This document shows positions 1 to 11,300 of a stretch of 64,000 nucleotides of DNA, in pieces. The notes beneath the pieces were generated by a model that searched no databases, had not been told where the DNA came from, and was given only the letters and a program-made list of their open reading frames with translations. The position numbers were made by a program, and so were the translations under genes. How positions within the stretch are numbered: the first letter of the stretch is position 1; the number at the start of each line of letters is the position of its first letter. The DNA comes from Bolinopsis microptera (Eukaryota > Ctenophora > Tentaculata > Lobata > Bolinopsidae): NCBI RefSeq assembly GCF_026151205.1, contig NC_087082.1:1250001-1314000 (forward strand), given 5' to 3'.

Positions 1-473
1 GAAACTTGAAGGATGGTAGCTCTCAGGGAGGCTTCATAATTTTCCTTGTTTCGCTTACAGGAAAATCTTGCCCCATTACATGGCAGAGTAGAAAAATCCG
101 GAGAGTATGTAAAAGTACTTTAGCAGCGGAGAGTTGGGCAATGATCGAAGCAGTGGAAACATGTGAGTTGATCCAAGCTCAGCTGAGTGAGATCATGTTA
201 TCTGGAAAACTTGATGTCATTGTAATGACTGATTGCAAGTCTCTACATGATGCTATCCAAACCTCGAAAAATGTTGATGACAAGGGATTGAGGATACCAA
301 TAGCTTGCCTGAGACAGCGAGTGAACAATAGTGAAATGACAGTTCGTTGGATTTCAACAAAGAAACAGCTTGCAGATTGTTTGACTAAAGCTGGAGCTCC
401 AACTTCACTGCTACGGGAGGTATTGTCGTCAGGAGAATTTGACAATGAACTGTTTAGAATTGTATTCCAATAA
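1..473 (+). CDS. Copia-type retrotransposon Pol, RNase H C-terminal fragment
   Basis: The reading frame is open from the left window edge to the TAA at 471-473, so this is the C-terminal end of a longer polyprotein. The protein has the Ty1/Copia RNase H pattern: a substrate-grip stretch ending WQSRKIRRVCKSTLAAE, a central DCKSLHDA segment and the near-terminal LADCLTK motif. In the intact element this domain removes RNA from the RNA/DNA hybrid during reverse transcription. Integrase and reverse transcriptase would lie upstream, outside the window. No internal stop is seen in the part present, so the copy may be fairly young. Family assignment rests on motif recognition, not on a search. Confidence 0.75.
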   Translation, partial: NLKDGSSQGGFIIFLVSLTGKSCPITWQSRKIRRVCKSTLAAESWAMIEAVETCELIQAQLSEIMLSGKLDVIVMTDCKSLHDAIQTSKNVDDKGLRIPIACLRQRVNNSEMTVRWISTKKQLADCLTKAGAPTSLLREVLSSGEFDNELFRIVFQ

Positions 474-552
474 TAAACATTGTATTAAAAGTTTTTAATA
501 TTGTGTGTGAAGGATTTTAATAATCTTAATAATTTGAAACTTAAAGAAGTTA

Positions 553-646
553 AAAGAGTGAATATATTGGTATTTGTGATTTATATAATGTGCTCGTTTA
601 AAAGAGTGAATATATTGGTATTTGTGATTTATATAATGTGCTCGTT
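553..646. repeat. 47-bp perfect tandem duplication downstream of the Copia ORF
   Basis: A 47-bp unit starting AAGAGTGAATATATTGG and ending CTCGTTTA occurs twice head to tail. It lies between the stop codon of the Copia fragment and its presumed polypurine tract. Confidence 0.8.
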
Positions 647-780
647 TAAAACGATTTTCTATTACATGTTGTGCATGTATCCACAAAGAGGGAAGTTATA
701 TTTAGAAAGATTATAGTCTTTCTTGTGACACCTTTATTTTATATTTAATATTTTAAATCTTTCAAAGCCTTTTTAAGAAA

Positions 781-968
781 GAACGGGAGATTGTGAATTG
801 CTATATATTTGGTTTATATATTTATGATAGTCGATATAATATATACTAATTGTGTTCTATTTCAGAATGTACCACAAACATGTTGTCTGTGGGGTTTGAT
901 AATTACTTGTAACAACTGGTGTGTTTCATTGCATAGTGATCCATTTAAAGTTAACAGTTCAGTGCACA
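781..968 (+). mobile_element. Candidate polypurine tract and start of Copia 3' LTR
   Basis: GAACGGGAGAT at 781-791 is followed directly by TGTGAATTGC, the arrangement expected for a Copia polypurine tract abutting a 3' LTR that begins with TG. The LTR end is not certain; CACA at about 964-967 would give a short LTR of roughly 175 bp. The 5' LTR lies outside the window, so the boundaries cannot be confirmed here. Sequence from here to about 1260 is otherwise featureless AT-rich DNA. Confidence 0.35.
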
Positions 969-1260
969 ATAACCAGTAAGAAATTAAGTTATGGATCTTT
1001 TTTGCTAAATTTTGTAGATATTTTACTGTACTATTTATATTGTATCAAATCAATTTGGTTTGGACACATAGTAAGACAGCACAAATATAGGTGAATTCTT
1101 CGTATATTTACATCACTAGCCTATAAAAATAAAATTAGGTTAGACTAATGAAAGCAATTTAAAAGTTAACAACTTGAAAATTCAAACAGATTTTAATCTG
1201 AAACTTTACTAAAGAGCTCAATGTGCTAGGTAGAATGGACAACAGAGCATAACAGATTAT

Positions 1261-2055
1261 TCAGCGAGTAACTACAATCCTATTTAACCCAAAAATATTA
1301 GTTCTAAATTTTGAAATAAGAATGCTCTCTTCTCTATCAAGTGCTGTTGGTCGGACTTTTCTTACTACACCTAATTTAAAAACTCCCATAGTGAAATCAG
1401 ATTTATGCGCTAGAAAACAATGCATGGAAAGTGCCGACTTCTCAAATGACAATTCATTATCAATTTTAAACTTGTTTCTGTGTCCATTCATTCTGATATG
1501 AAATGGAGAAACCGTTCGGCCGAAATAGGTGTCGTCTTTTAGGCTCTGGGGAAGTTTATTACAAATTTGGCATTGGGCGACATAAATTATATTGCTGTCC
1601 TTACATGTCAACCGGAAATCCAGAGTTAAATCCAAACCATTGACAGTGATAACTTCGTTGGAGTTGAACAGTTGGGGACAGGTTGCACAGCCTCTCCCGC
1701 CACAGTTTTGGCTGACGGTGAAAGAATCCGTTTCGGAGCACGAACTGAGTTTTCTATTGCGCACTACTGTGTTGCCTATAGATGGCTGTTTACGTAGTGC
1801 AAACAATATCTGTACGTCTCCGCATAATTGTTTGATGTCCTCACTAGTAGTGTGTACCAACTTCCTAAGTTCAGTGACCTCTTTGAAAAATTTCACTGAA
1901 AAGACAACTTTGTCAGTGATTGGCTTCTTATCTTCCCTCTCATACAAATCGTGTTCTATTGACCTCAAGACTGCTTCAGGCTCTGTTTCCGTTAAGGTCC
2001 CCTCCTTGTGTCCACTTTTCATTAGGTCTTCTTTAAGTTCCTCCAGGTCCTCCAC
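1261..2055 (-). CDS. Penelope-like element GIY-YIG endonuclease fragment
   Basis: A 264-codon open frame. The C-terminal half has a Cys cluster (CGGRGCATCP), then IIYVAQCQIC and YFGRTVSPFHIRMNGHR, which follow the layout of the GIY-YIG endonuclease of Penelope-like retroelements (zinc-binding Cys upstream, then Y...YxG...R...H). The first codon of the open frame is GTG, not ATG. An acceptor-like TTCGCAG sits just upstream of 2067 in the antisense direction, so the start is probably an exon edge or a truncation. No reverse transcriptase core is found upstream, so this is either a 5'-truncated copy or a host gene derived from one. The intact reading frame is notable. Confidence 0.6.
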   Translation of the reverse strand: MEDLEELKEDLMKSGHKEGTLTETEPEAVLRSIEHDLYEREDKKPITDKVVFSVKFFKEVTELRKLVHTTSEDIKQLCGDVQILFALRKQPSIGNTVVRNRKLSSCSETDSFTVSQNCGGRGCATCPQLFNSNEVITVNGLDLTLDFRLTCKDSNIIYVAQCQICNKLPQSLKDDTYFGRTVSPFHIRMNGHRNKFKIDNELSFEKSALSMHCFLAHKSDFTMGVFKLGVVRKVRPTALDREESILISKFRTNIFGLNRIVVTR

Positions 2056-2114
2056 ACATGTGTGATCCTGCGAATTTTTATATTGTATATAATTTCACGG
2101 ACGAAATGATTCCA

Positions 2115-2228
2115 GGGGGGACTCCCAACCCACTGCTTCGGTGGGTAGTTGATGCACCGTTCACAAGCAAGAGCCACTTTGGTCTACTTGCTGTGAGGTG
2201 TCTAAGCTACATGGGTTGGGGTCCCCCT
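2115..2228. repeat. Short inverted repeat pair (about 17-bp arms)
   Basis: GGGGACTCCCAACCCA near 2116 is mirrored by TGGGTTGGGGTCCCCC near 2212-2227, separated by about 80 bp. This may be the ends of a small MITE or a hairpin. It lies between the GIY-YIG fragment and RRP15. Confidence 0.55.
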
Positions 2229-2545
2229 TTTTTGATTTCTTTCTTTTTTGTTTTGTTTTCTGCTCTGTTTTTGTTATGTTAGACACATTTAGTAAGATTC
2301 AGCTAGACACAACTTTACTTTCAAACTGTAATTATCTATAATTATTCTGTAATTGTGCATCAGACTGATGTAGATACCCTTCATGTCACCTCTATGGTAA
2401 CTAACAAACTTGAAATTATGGCTCCCCTCTCCAGCCAGAATTGCTAGGTACTCACTGTCCTACAGCTCAGTCCCATTAGATTTATTAATAATTGAGTTTA
2501 TTGTTTTCATTAACTTCCTCAATTATCAGGGTTTTCGTAAATACG

Positions 2546-3148
2546 ATGGCAACGATTGCATCACATGAATCGTTAGCTGCTATGGGAGACTTAGTCTCTA
2601 AACTTGTTCAAAAGCATGGGCAGAAGAACAAGCAAATTTTAGATGGAGATTTTGTTGTCCGCAAAAGAAAGAAAGTTGAACAGAAGTCCAGAAAGGAGCT
2701 GATTGAAAAAAAGAAAGCCAAGAGGGACATTCTTGAGATGGGAAGACTTGATAGTTCATCCACTGATGTCATTAATGAGCGAAAACTAAGCAAAGTAGCA
2801 ACTAAAGGAATAATACAACTATTCAATGCCGTCAAACAACATCAAAAAGATGTTGACAGCAAGTTAAAAAAGGTCAAAACAGAAGCTGCAAGAGACAAGA
2901 TTCACCAAAGTGTTACAACTGGATCTTTTCTTGATCTTGTGCGTCCCAAAAATAATCCTGTCGAAAAATCAGAAGAGGACAAAAAATGGAATGTTTTGAA
3001 AGATGACTTTATGATGAACAATAAAGTGAAAGACTGGAAAAAAACTGATGAAGAGGAGGAAGAGGAGAGTGATGGGAGCATAGACGGAGATGTTGAATCC
3101 AGTCAGTCAGACAATGAATCGAATGACTCAGATTGCAGTAGTGATTAG
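2546..3148 (+). CDS. RRP15: RRP15-like ribosomal RNA processing protein
   Basis: 200-aa protein. RRP15 is a nucleolar factor of 60S pre-ribosome maturation (27S pre-rRNA processing). Evidence: a basic N-terminal region (RKRKKVEQKSRKELIEKK), the core IATRG-like block KVATKGIIQLFNAVKQHQ, and the family hallmark WNVLKDDFMMNNKVKDWKK, followed by a very acidic Ser/Asp/Glu tail (about residues 165-200). The start chosen is the first ATG of the open frame, at 2546. The frame extends 54 nt upstream without another ATG, and a TATCAG just upstream could be a splice acceptor of a 5' UTR exon. The coding part is intronless. PSMA4 follows 546 bp downstream on the same strand. Confidence 0.85.
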   Translation: MATIASHESLAAMGDLVSKLVQKHGQKNKQILDGDFVVRKRKKVEQKSRKELIEKKKAKRDILEMGRLDSSSTDVINERKLSKVATKGIIQLFNAVKQHQKDVDSKLKKVKTEAARDKIHQSVTTGSFLDLVRPKNNPVEKSEEDKKWNVLKDDFMMNNKVKDWKKTDEEEEEESDGSIDGDVESSQSDNESNDSDCSSD

Positions 3149-3694
3149 TTTGTATCTGGTATAGCATTGATTTTATTAGAAGATTATACAGGACACCAAC
3201 GATATACCCGATTACTACTCGGTGATCCGTGATAACATCGTTTTGCTTATCTGTTCTCAGTTGTCTAATTAAAGGGAGTTGCTGAAAATTTACTCTAAAC
3301 GCATATTGGGTTTTTACAAGAAGTTTGTGGTTTAAAGTGATGAATTTTGAAAGTATTTTTGACCATATGCACATAATTATGGCACATTCTGACTTTCTGA
3401 ATCTGTATTAGAATGATTCCTTCAAATTTAATTTATTATTTTATCAAACCATTTGTGTAGTTTTTATTGATTTGAAATGGCTGTAACTACTTTTATAAGT
3501 TTCCCAAGTTATCCAAGATTCATTCTTCAAATGGATCTTGATTGATATTTAAGATTCTTAAAATTAATATAAGATTCTTAAAATCTTCAACCCAGTAATT
3601 TACCGACTTGCTCTGTTTGTAATTAATACTCTGCTCCATGTCATAAATTATCTATCATGATCTTTAAAATAACAATTCACTTATTCCAGAAGAA

Positions 3695-4480
3695 ATGGCT
3701 CGGCGTTACGACTCCCGTACTACCACATTCTCCCCTGAGGGCAGACTGTACCAGGTGGAATATGCTATGGAAGCTGTAGGTCATGCAGCCACTTGTTTGG
3801 GAATTCTAGCTAATGATGGTGTTGTCCTGGCTGTTGAGCGTAGAAATACCATCAACTCATTGTTGGATGAATCATTCGGATCTGAGAAAATATACAGATT
3901 GGGATCAGATGCAGCATGCAGTGTAGCAGGAATTACTAGTGATGCCAATGTTCTTACTTCTAATCTTCGACTGATTGCCCAACGTTACGAGTTTACATAC
4001 CAAGAAAGTATCCCTGTTGAGCAGCTTGTGAGAAGTGTCTGTGATGTTAAACAGAGGTACACACAAACAGGTGGCTTGAGACCCTTTGGAGTCTCCCTCC
4101 TGTACATGGGCTGGGACACCAGGTATGGATTCCAACTCTACCAATCTGATCCCAGTGGTAACTATGGTGGCTGGAAGGCAGCATGTATTGGACACAACCA
4201 CGCAGCTGCTGTTTCCCTACTGAAGCAAGAGTACAAAGAGGGAGGAAACTCCATGAAGGAGGCTTTACATCTGGCTGTCAAAGTACTCAGCAAAACCCTG
4301 GACATCAACAAGCTGAGCGCAGATAAGATACAGATTGCAACTCTCACCAGACAGGGTGACAGAACCATGATTAAGGTGCTATCTGGAGACGATACCAACA
4401 AGCTTATCGCTGAGTTCGAAATAGAGGCTAAGAAGATTGAAGAAGAAAAGAAAGCTGGCTCTAGCAAAGCTAAGAAATAA
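3695..4480 (+). CDS. PSMA4: Proteasome subunit alpha type-4
   Basis: 261-aa protein, the family's usual length. It forms one of the seven alpha subunits of the outer ring of the 20S proteasome, gating entry to the proteolytic chamber in cytosol and nucleus. It begins [20 protein letters not shown], the alpha-subunit N-terminal signature ([20 protein letters not shown]), followed by the conserved beta-sandwich core and a lysine-rich C-terminus ending [10 protein letters not shown]. No active-site Thr is expected for an alpha subunit. The coding region has no intron. A TTATTCCAG five bases before the ATG suggests a splice acceptor, so a 5' UTR exon or trans-spliced leader is possible. Very confident identification. 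Confidence 0.97.
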   Translation: MARRYDSRTTTFSPEGRLYQVEYAMEAVGHAATCLGILANDGVVLAVERRNTINSLLDESFGSEKIYRLGSDAACSVAGITSDANVLTSNLRLIAQRYEFTYQESIPVEQLVRSVCDVKQRYTQTGGLRPFGVSLLYMGWDTRYGFQLYQSDPSGNYGGWKAACIGHNHAAAVSLLKQEYKEGGNSMKEALHLAVKVLSKTLDINKLSADKIQIATLTRQGDRTMIKVLSGDDTNKLIAEFEIEAKKIEEEKKAGSSKAKK

Positions 4481-5145
4481 GAACTTTTTGTGACAGTTGA
4501 ACCATAGTTTGCATCAGTTAGAGTGCAATAATTTAAATATAAGTTTCTTTATATATTATGTTGTAGCTTTTGTAGCCAAGTAATTTTTCTGTGAAACATC
4601 TTCAATCTTAAACGATTCATAATGTAATATGTGCAAGAACAGAAATACATTTTAAAATCGATTGTCAAAAATGCCTAGACTGCTCATAAAATGGATATAA
4701 GCTGGCCTTATATATTATAAGTCAAGAAACAACTGCTGAGAACTATTTGTTCGATTGAGGAGGTTTAACTCACACCTCTTTAGTGCACTATTACTTTTCC
4801 AGTAAATTACTTGTGAAAGGATTTAAAACCTTTATATAATTTAAGGATTAACCAGGACCAGTTTTTCGGTTGACCCTTTTCTTATATTATTTGTTCAAAT
4901 GCTATTGTTTCTTATTTGGAATCCTTGAATCTTATTTACATCAAAACCCCAAACTAAAATAGTTAAAATCGTCAAAAATTATCAAAAATGTTTCTAATAT
5001 CAAAGTGTGTGGTCCAGCTAAAAACGCATGAGAAACAATATATTGTGATAAATTGCAATCTATTTATAACTTTATAACCCTGTATCTCTGTTCCCCTAAC
5101 AAGTTAACCTTCATTAGAACAAGGAGAGACCGGAACAGAAACCCA
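4481..5145. other. Intergenic AT-rich stretch
   Basis: 3' flank of PSMA4 and upstream region of lipin. No open frame, repeat or RNA gene was recognised. Possible PSMA4 poly(A) signals are present but none stands out. Confidence 0.5.
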
Positions 5146-5147
5146 GC

Positions 5148-5262
5148 TGCAGTGAGTTACCAGCAGTTACCAGCAGTTACCAGCAGTTACCATACCAGCA
5201 GTTACCCGCAGTTACCAGCAGTTACCAGCTGCAGTTACCAGCAGTTACCAGCTGCAGTTACC
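5148..5262. repeat. 10-bp tandem repeat AGTTACCAGC
   Basis: About ten imperfect copies of CAGCAGTTAC/AGTTACCAGC lie immediately upstream of the lipin start codon, inside the probable 5' UTR or proximal promoter. Confidence 0.85.
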
Positions 5263-5304
5263 ACTCGGAGGAACGTTCTGATGAGATTGTTGTTGAACTG
5301 ATAG

Positions 5305-8300
5305 ATGAATTATGTGACATCCATATTCAGCAGTGTAAAAGGTTACTATGACGGGATCAACGGAGCAACTCTCACTGGTGAGTAATAATAAGTGTTAATT
5401 TATTATTTTAATAATTTGCATGCTCTCCTACTATCTTGCTGAGTTAAAATGTATTTTTTTGAGCAACACTACACAGGTCCTGACAGTGATCAATTATTTG
5501 AGCCACTAGGCAACCCCATAGCTGCCAAAAGGCTGAAGAATGGTAAGGGTGTTGGTTCTGATGAGATTCTAAACGAATTTCTAAAGCACTCCTACTTTTA
5601 CACAGCTGATTAATCGATTATTTGAGTGCAATAAACGTGTAGTTCAAAGTTACCATACAATCATGCTACTAAGATACCTGCTCAGTGCTCCTCCTAACTT
5701 CCTAAGATTACAAGATTCTGCCTTCTTTGTCTTTTTTGGCGCATTCAAAAACAAATCTTTCGTGAATCAGGTCCATGGAAAAATACAGACACGCCTTTAC
5801 TTGCCATAGCTGCGTAAATATTGGCACAAAAGTATCTCAAAGGGTAAAATATGCGGATTTGCTCAGGACTACTAATTGTGAGAGAGAGTCCTGAGTTTAT
5901 CAAATTTACGTTTTCTATATTCTTTTCTGGGTGAATCATCAGATCATTATGATTTGTTTTATGTTCCGTTTCTGATTTAAATAGAGTTGTATGATATATT
6001 ATTACTATGATAATACAGTAGTAATACTACCTAACGTCTGAAAAATTTATTTGATACAAAAATTGGGCAAAGGTCTCTAACAATTTTTTGCACGAAAATT
6101 AATTTGCGACCAATTTTCCATTTATCATAATATATAGTCAAGGTTGTATAATGTATTGCTGGAATTAAAGCTTCCTTATAGTGTAAAATACACGTAACCT
6201 TCATCTACAATGAGCACGTGTTAATAATGTTTTGAATTTGAAAACAAGTTAAATTTTAATTTCACTCTTGAACAAGTTTGATTGTAGATTAAGGCAAATG
6301 TTTACACCTAAAGTCCGCAAAATTCTTAAACTGATACCTCTACCAGGTGCACTAGATGTGATCGTAGTTAGACAACCTGATGGAACATTCCTTTCTTCTC
6401 CCTTTCACGTGAGATTTGGGAAACTAAACGTTCTTCAGAGTGCTGAGAAACTGGTAAGCAGCTGGAATTTTTATTAATTCCTTCCGACTGGGAGTAAACA
6501 AATAAGAAATGATCACGAATGTTTACTGAATAATTATAGAAATGTTTGTTAAGCTAGATATAATCCACCTTGAAGTATCTGCGTTTGTAGGTAGATATCA
6601 CGGTGAATGGAAGACCGGTTAGTCTGCAGATGAAACTTGGCGCAAACGGAGAGGCTTTCTTTGTCAAGACTGTTCACGAAACAGACGTAAGCTAATTCAA
6701 AACATATTATTGCAGCTTCAGGATATTGTTGGGATCTGGCTTGAAAACAAATTTAAAGGATTTTAATGTTACTTATAACAAAATTTTCCACAATTATTTA
6801 ACCCGGTTACTATAAGACAGCTGACAGCCTAATAATATCATATTTTACAGGCAGAATACCAGTACCTTGATACCAGCACCTCTCCAATACAAACAGACAG
6901 TCCGATGGAGATGATGAGACAACAGAGAGATAGATACCGTCAGGTTTGTTTTACACATTCTTTGTTTTACACATTATTTGTTTTACACATTCTTTGTTTT
7001 ACACACTCTTTGAGGCATCATGTAGCCGGTGGGCCCGACATGATACGACATATCTTGACACGTCGGGGTTTGTCGGGATTTGTCAGGGTCTGTCGGGGTT
7101 TGTCGGGGTTTGTCAGGGTTTGACGGGGTTTTACGGGGTTTGACGGGGTTTCCGGTTTGTCGAGCCTGGAGGCTTTTTTTTTCTTTTTTTTTTTTTTCTT
7201 TTTTTTGAGTCTCCCAACAAAAAGCCGAGACGGAGTCATCAAGCTTTACGTGGAAAAACACTATACAAGAAGGCCTCATGTAGCCGGTGGGCCCGAGGCA
7301 AAACCCCTCGACAAACCCCGACAAACCCCGTTTGTCGGGATATGTCGGGGTTTGTCGTGGTTTGTCGGTGTTTGTCGGGGTTTGTCGAGCCTGGAGGCTA
7401 CATGATGCCTTCTTTGTTTTACACATTCTTTGTTTTACACATTCTTTGTTTTACACATTCTTTGTTTTACACATTCTTTGTTTTACACATTCTTTGTTTT
7501 ACACATTCTTTGTTTTACACATTCTTTGTTTTACACATTCTTTGTTTTACACATTCTTTGTTTTACACATTCTATAAATGAACTAAGTTCAATCATTGTA
7601 AACTAACTTCCCAACCAGGAATCAACTGTTACGGAGGATGAAACAGAGTTTTCAGATTCTTCATCTGATCAGGTAACTGAGATTAAAGCATTCAGTCAGC
7701 CATGGTAGAAACATCAGCTACCACAATCATCAACAACATTATTCGTTTGAATGTGCAGTATTAGCAAGGAATATAATTACTGTGGGTCCTGGAGGGTCGT
7801 CAAAAGTAAATAAAATGTTATTTTATGGTTGTTCTGACCATGGGAGGTGGAAATTGGAAAATGTATCTTATTAACATCTGCAACATTCAGGACGAATATT
7901 ACGGGGAGCGAGACAGGTACGGAGCTGAAGATTGTCTCTCAGACAGCGAACTGTTAGCTACTCAACACAGACAACAGAAAATGGATAAGGATATAAACAA
8001 CCGAATTGTGTGGGATTGGGGAGATCTCCCTCACGAGAATAGATCGGTAAATTCCATTTGGTTCTTATTTTGATTGTTATTCCGTCTTCAGATAGTTACA
8101 TAATACATAAATATTACTTACTGCAGTCTTTAATGGATCAGTCTGCTCTGGAAATTTGGTTCATCATTCCATTTAAAAATTGTATTTCCTTCAGGCTAAA
8201 AACAATTTTGTGTCATGATTCTGACTTTATAATATCTACCATGTATACCTGTGCTGTGATAATGACACGTGATAATGACACGTGATAATGACACGTGATA

Positions 8301-11300
8301 ATGACACGTGATAATGACACGTGATAATGACACGTGACCCACTATTCAGCAGAACATGCCCGCAGCGACCAGTGCAGACGAGGAGGAGACCTCGTTTATG
8401 AGGGGAATGTGGGATTACATGGGACGAGGGAGGAGGAAACGCAAGAATACCTTCAGTGGCACTATTGTGGGTATCTTGAACACTTATTTGATTCTTGTCT
8501 TTTGTCTAGATTTAAACAAATGATTTAAACTTAGATTTAATATTTTATATTCTACTATATAATATATCTTATAGTTCTGTGAGCTGTATTCTTATTTGGT
8601 CATGTAACAGGATGTCCTTATTTGGTCATGTAACAGGATGTTCAAGAGGGCATGTTTCTGGATGACATAGACACGGAAGATCCGGGTGCAGTTTCACATT
8701 ACTTCGGTGTTCAAACATCTCGACGAAGCAGGTATGTCTCTTATTTCTGTAAGATTTTGGTAATTTATGTTGAATTATTTATCATTCCGGTGTAGTATTT
8801 TTACTATTGAACTGTTAAAACAGTTCAGATTTGTCAATGACTCAAATTAAGTAAATAATGCATACAGTATTAGCATTATTATTATATATAAGCAGATATT
8901 CTCGCCAAGTATAAAAATGAACTGCCTGCAATTTTATGTAGTATCATTAGAATGAATTATTCTTTAGGGTTCTAATATAACTCAATAGTTTTTACAGGGC
9001 GAACGAAAGCTATAGCGATTATAGCGAGGAAGCGTCCAAGAACGGTAAAAATAATGAAATATGATGTGAAAATATATCCATTATATTAAGCTATCAACCT
9101 TCTTCTTTTATCTCAAAAATACTCAACTTTTTCTAGCTAAACATTTGCTTAAAAAATATACGTGAATAACAGCAAAGCATCTTTTTTTCTGAGATGTGGC
9201 AAGTTACTGCATTTGTCTCAATCGAAAATATGAAATGTATATTTGTGTTGAAAAATATTGCAAGCTATTAAAAACATCGCATGTTTGGAAATAAAGAAAT
9301 TTCTTATTTCACTGAAATATGAATTAAATACCTACTGTATAAATAAAACCTTTTTCTAACAAATCTTAATACAGAGGAGAAGATGAGAAGGTTGGACGCG
9401 TTGTCCCTTGAAGCCCCCAGATATTACATGAACACAACATCCCACTTCTCAGCTACTGAGTCTTCAGGTACTGGGCTTGTTTGCACACACTATTAGGCAA
9501 ATCTGAAATAACAACGCCCTACGTCATCAATTGTTTAGTTTGGTGTTCGCTCAAAACTGGCCAATTTTCCCTGCAAGTTTAAAGTTGACCTCTTATGTGT
9601 GCAAACGGCCTTAATTGTGTTTATGTTGTCAGTTTACCAATCAAATGTCGTGTAACTGTGTCAAAATAAAATGTATCAATACAAATGTCATACTTTTTAA
9701 CAAATACTTATTGATTGAAGGTGACCATTAAACTACCAGGCATCAGTATGCAGACTCAAACTCGAACTATTTCAAAACGAAACAAACGAAATCAGACAGT
9801 TGAAGATTTGTACTCTAATGAACCAGATATTTTGTTATCATTATGTGGCGATGATTGGGAGTCGTTCGATAATTACGTCATTACATTCGATCAAATAGCC
9901 GACGATCACACCGGCATTCTTGATGACGAAAATTTGATTGTCAAATGTGGACATGATTATTATAACTGGAATCAAGCTCCGAATGAAGTTTTAATCGCGA
10001 TGGCATTTCGGGAATCTCGATCGTCCATAGAGGAAGACACGGACGACGAGAGAGCTCGCAGTTTGACTTACAATTCTCTGACGGAGGACATGGAAGATGA
10101 AGTTGGTGGTCCTAAATACATCAAAACAGTACGGTTATCATCGGAACAGCTAGCAAGTTTGGAGCTTAACGAAGGATCTAACGTCCTGACTTTCAGCGTG
10201 ACCACTAGTTATCAGGTAATGGTCACAGAGTTGGACTTTCTGTACCAAACTGTACCATGGTACAATATTTGACGAAAGTCGATTATCTCGAGATCTGAAT
10301 GATAGAATTTCTTTAAACTTTCCAGATAGTTACATGGCTATAAGACGGATAATCTGAGCGAGTTTGGGCGAATTTCTATGTGCCAAACTTGAGATATGAC
10401 TTCAAACACAAGTAAATATTTCAAATTGGCGGTTTCTAGCGGTACGCAGGCATATATTTCGAGATCTGAATGATAGAATTTTTTAAAACTTTCCTGATAG
10501 TTACATGGCTATAAGACGGATAATCTGAGCAAGTTTGGGCGAATTTCTATGTGCCAAACTTGAGATATGACTTCAAACACACGAAAACATCTCAAAATGG
10601 CGGTTTTGGTACAATATTTGACGAAAGTCGATTATCTCGAGATCTGAATGATAGAATTTCTTTAAACTTTCCAGATAGTTACATGGCTATAAGACGAATA
10701 ATCTGAGCAAGTTTGGGCGAATTTCTATGTGCCAAACTTGAGATATGACTTCAAACACAAGTAAATATTTCAAATTGGCGGTTTCTAGCGGTACGCAGGC
10801 ATATATTTCGAGATCTGAATGATAGAATTTTTAAAACTTTCCAGATAGTTACATGGCTATAAGACGGATAATCTGAGCAAGTTTGGGCGAATTTCTATGT
10901 GCCAAACTTGAGATATGACTTCAAACACACGAAAACATCTCAAAATGGCGGTTTTTGGTACAATATTTGACGAAAGTCGATTATCTCGAGATCTGAATGA
11001 TAGAATTTCTTTAAACTTTCCAGATAGTTACATGGCTATAAGACGGATAATCTGAGCGAGTTTAAGCGAATTTCTATGTGCCTAACTTGAGATATGACTT
11101 CAAACACAAGTAAATATTTCAAATTGGCGGTTTCTAGCGGTACGCAGGCATATATTTCGAGATCTGAATGATAGAATTTTTTAAAACTTTCCTGATAGTT
11201 ACATGGCTATAAGACGGATAATCTGAGCGAGTTTGGGCGTATTTTTATGTGCCAAACTTGAGATATGACTTCAAACACAAGTAAATATTTCAAATTGGCG

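Noticed and set aside
5477-5542. A 66-nt phase-compatible cassette exon in lipin intron 1
   Set aside because: The translated segment continues past the donor into an LKNGK...NEFLK reverse-transcriptase block, so it is a LINE remnant; exon 1 joins directly to the exon at 6347 with the conserved [12 protein letters not shown] sequence.
6298-6346. An alternative lipin start Met just upstream of the N-LIP exon
   Set aside because: The conserved MNYV... start was found at 5305 with the right phase, and an acceptor at 6346 makes the upstream part intron.
7055-7160. Interstitial telomere repeats (GGGGTTTGTC words)
   Set aside because: The 10-bp word GTCGGGGTTT does not match known animal telomere repeats and is confined to the MITE.
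7157-7577. Phe/Leu-rich open frames (FTHSLFY repeats)
   Set aside because: They are translations of the 16-bp tandem repeat and the MITE.
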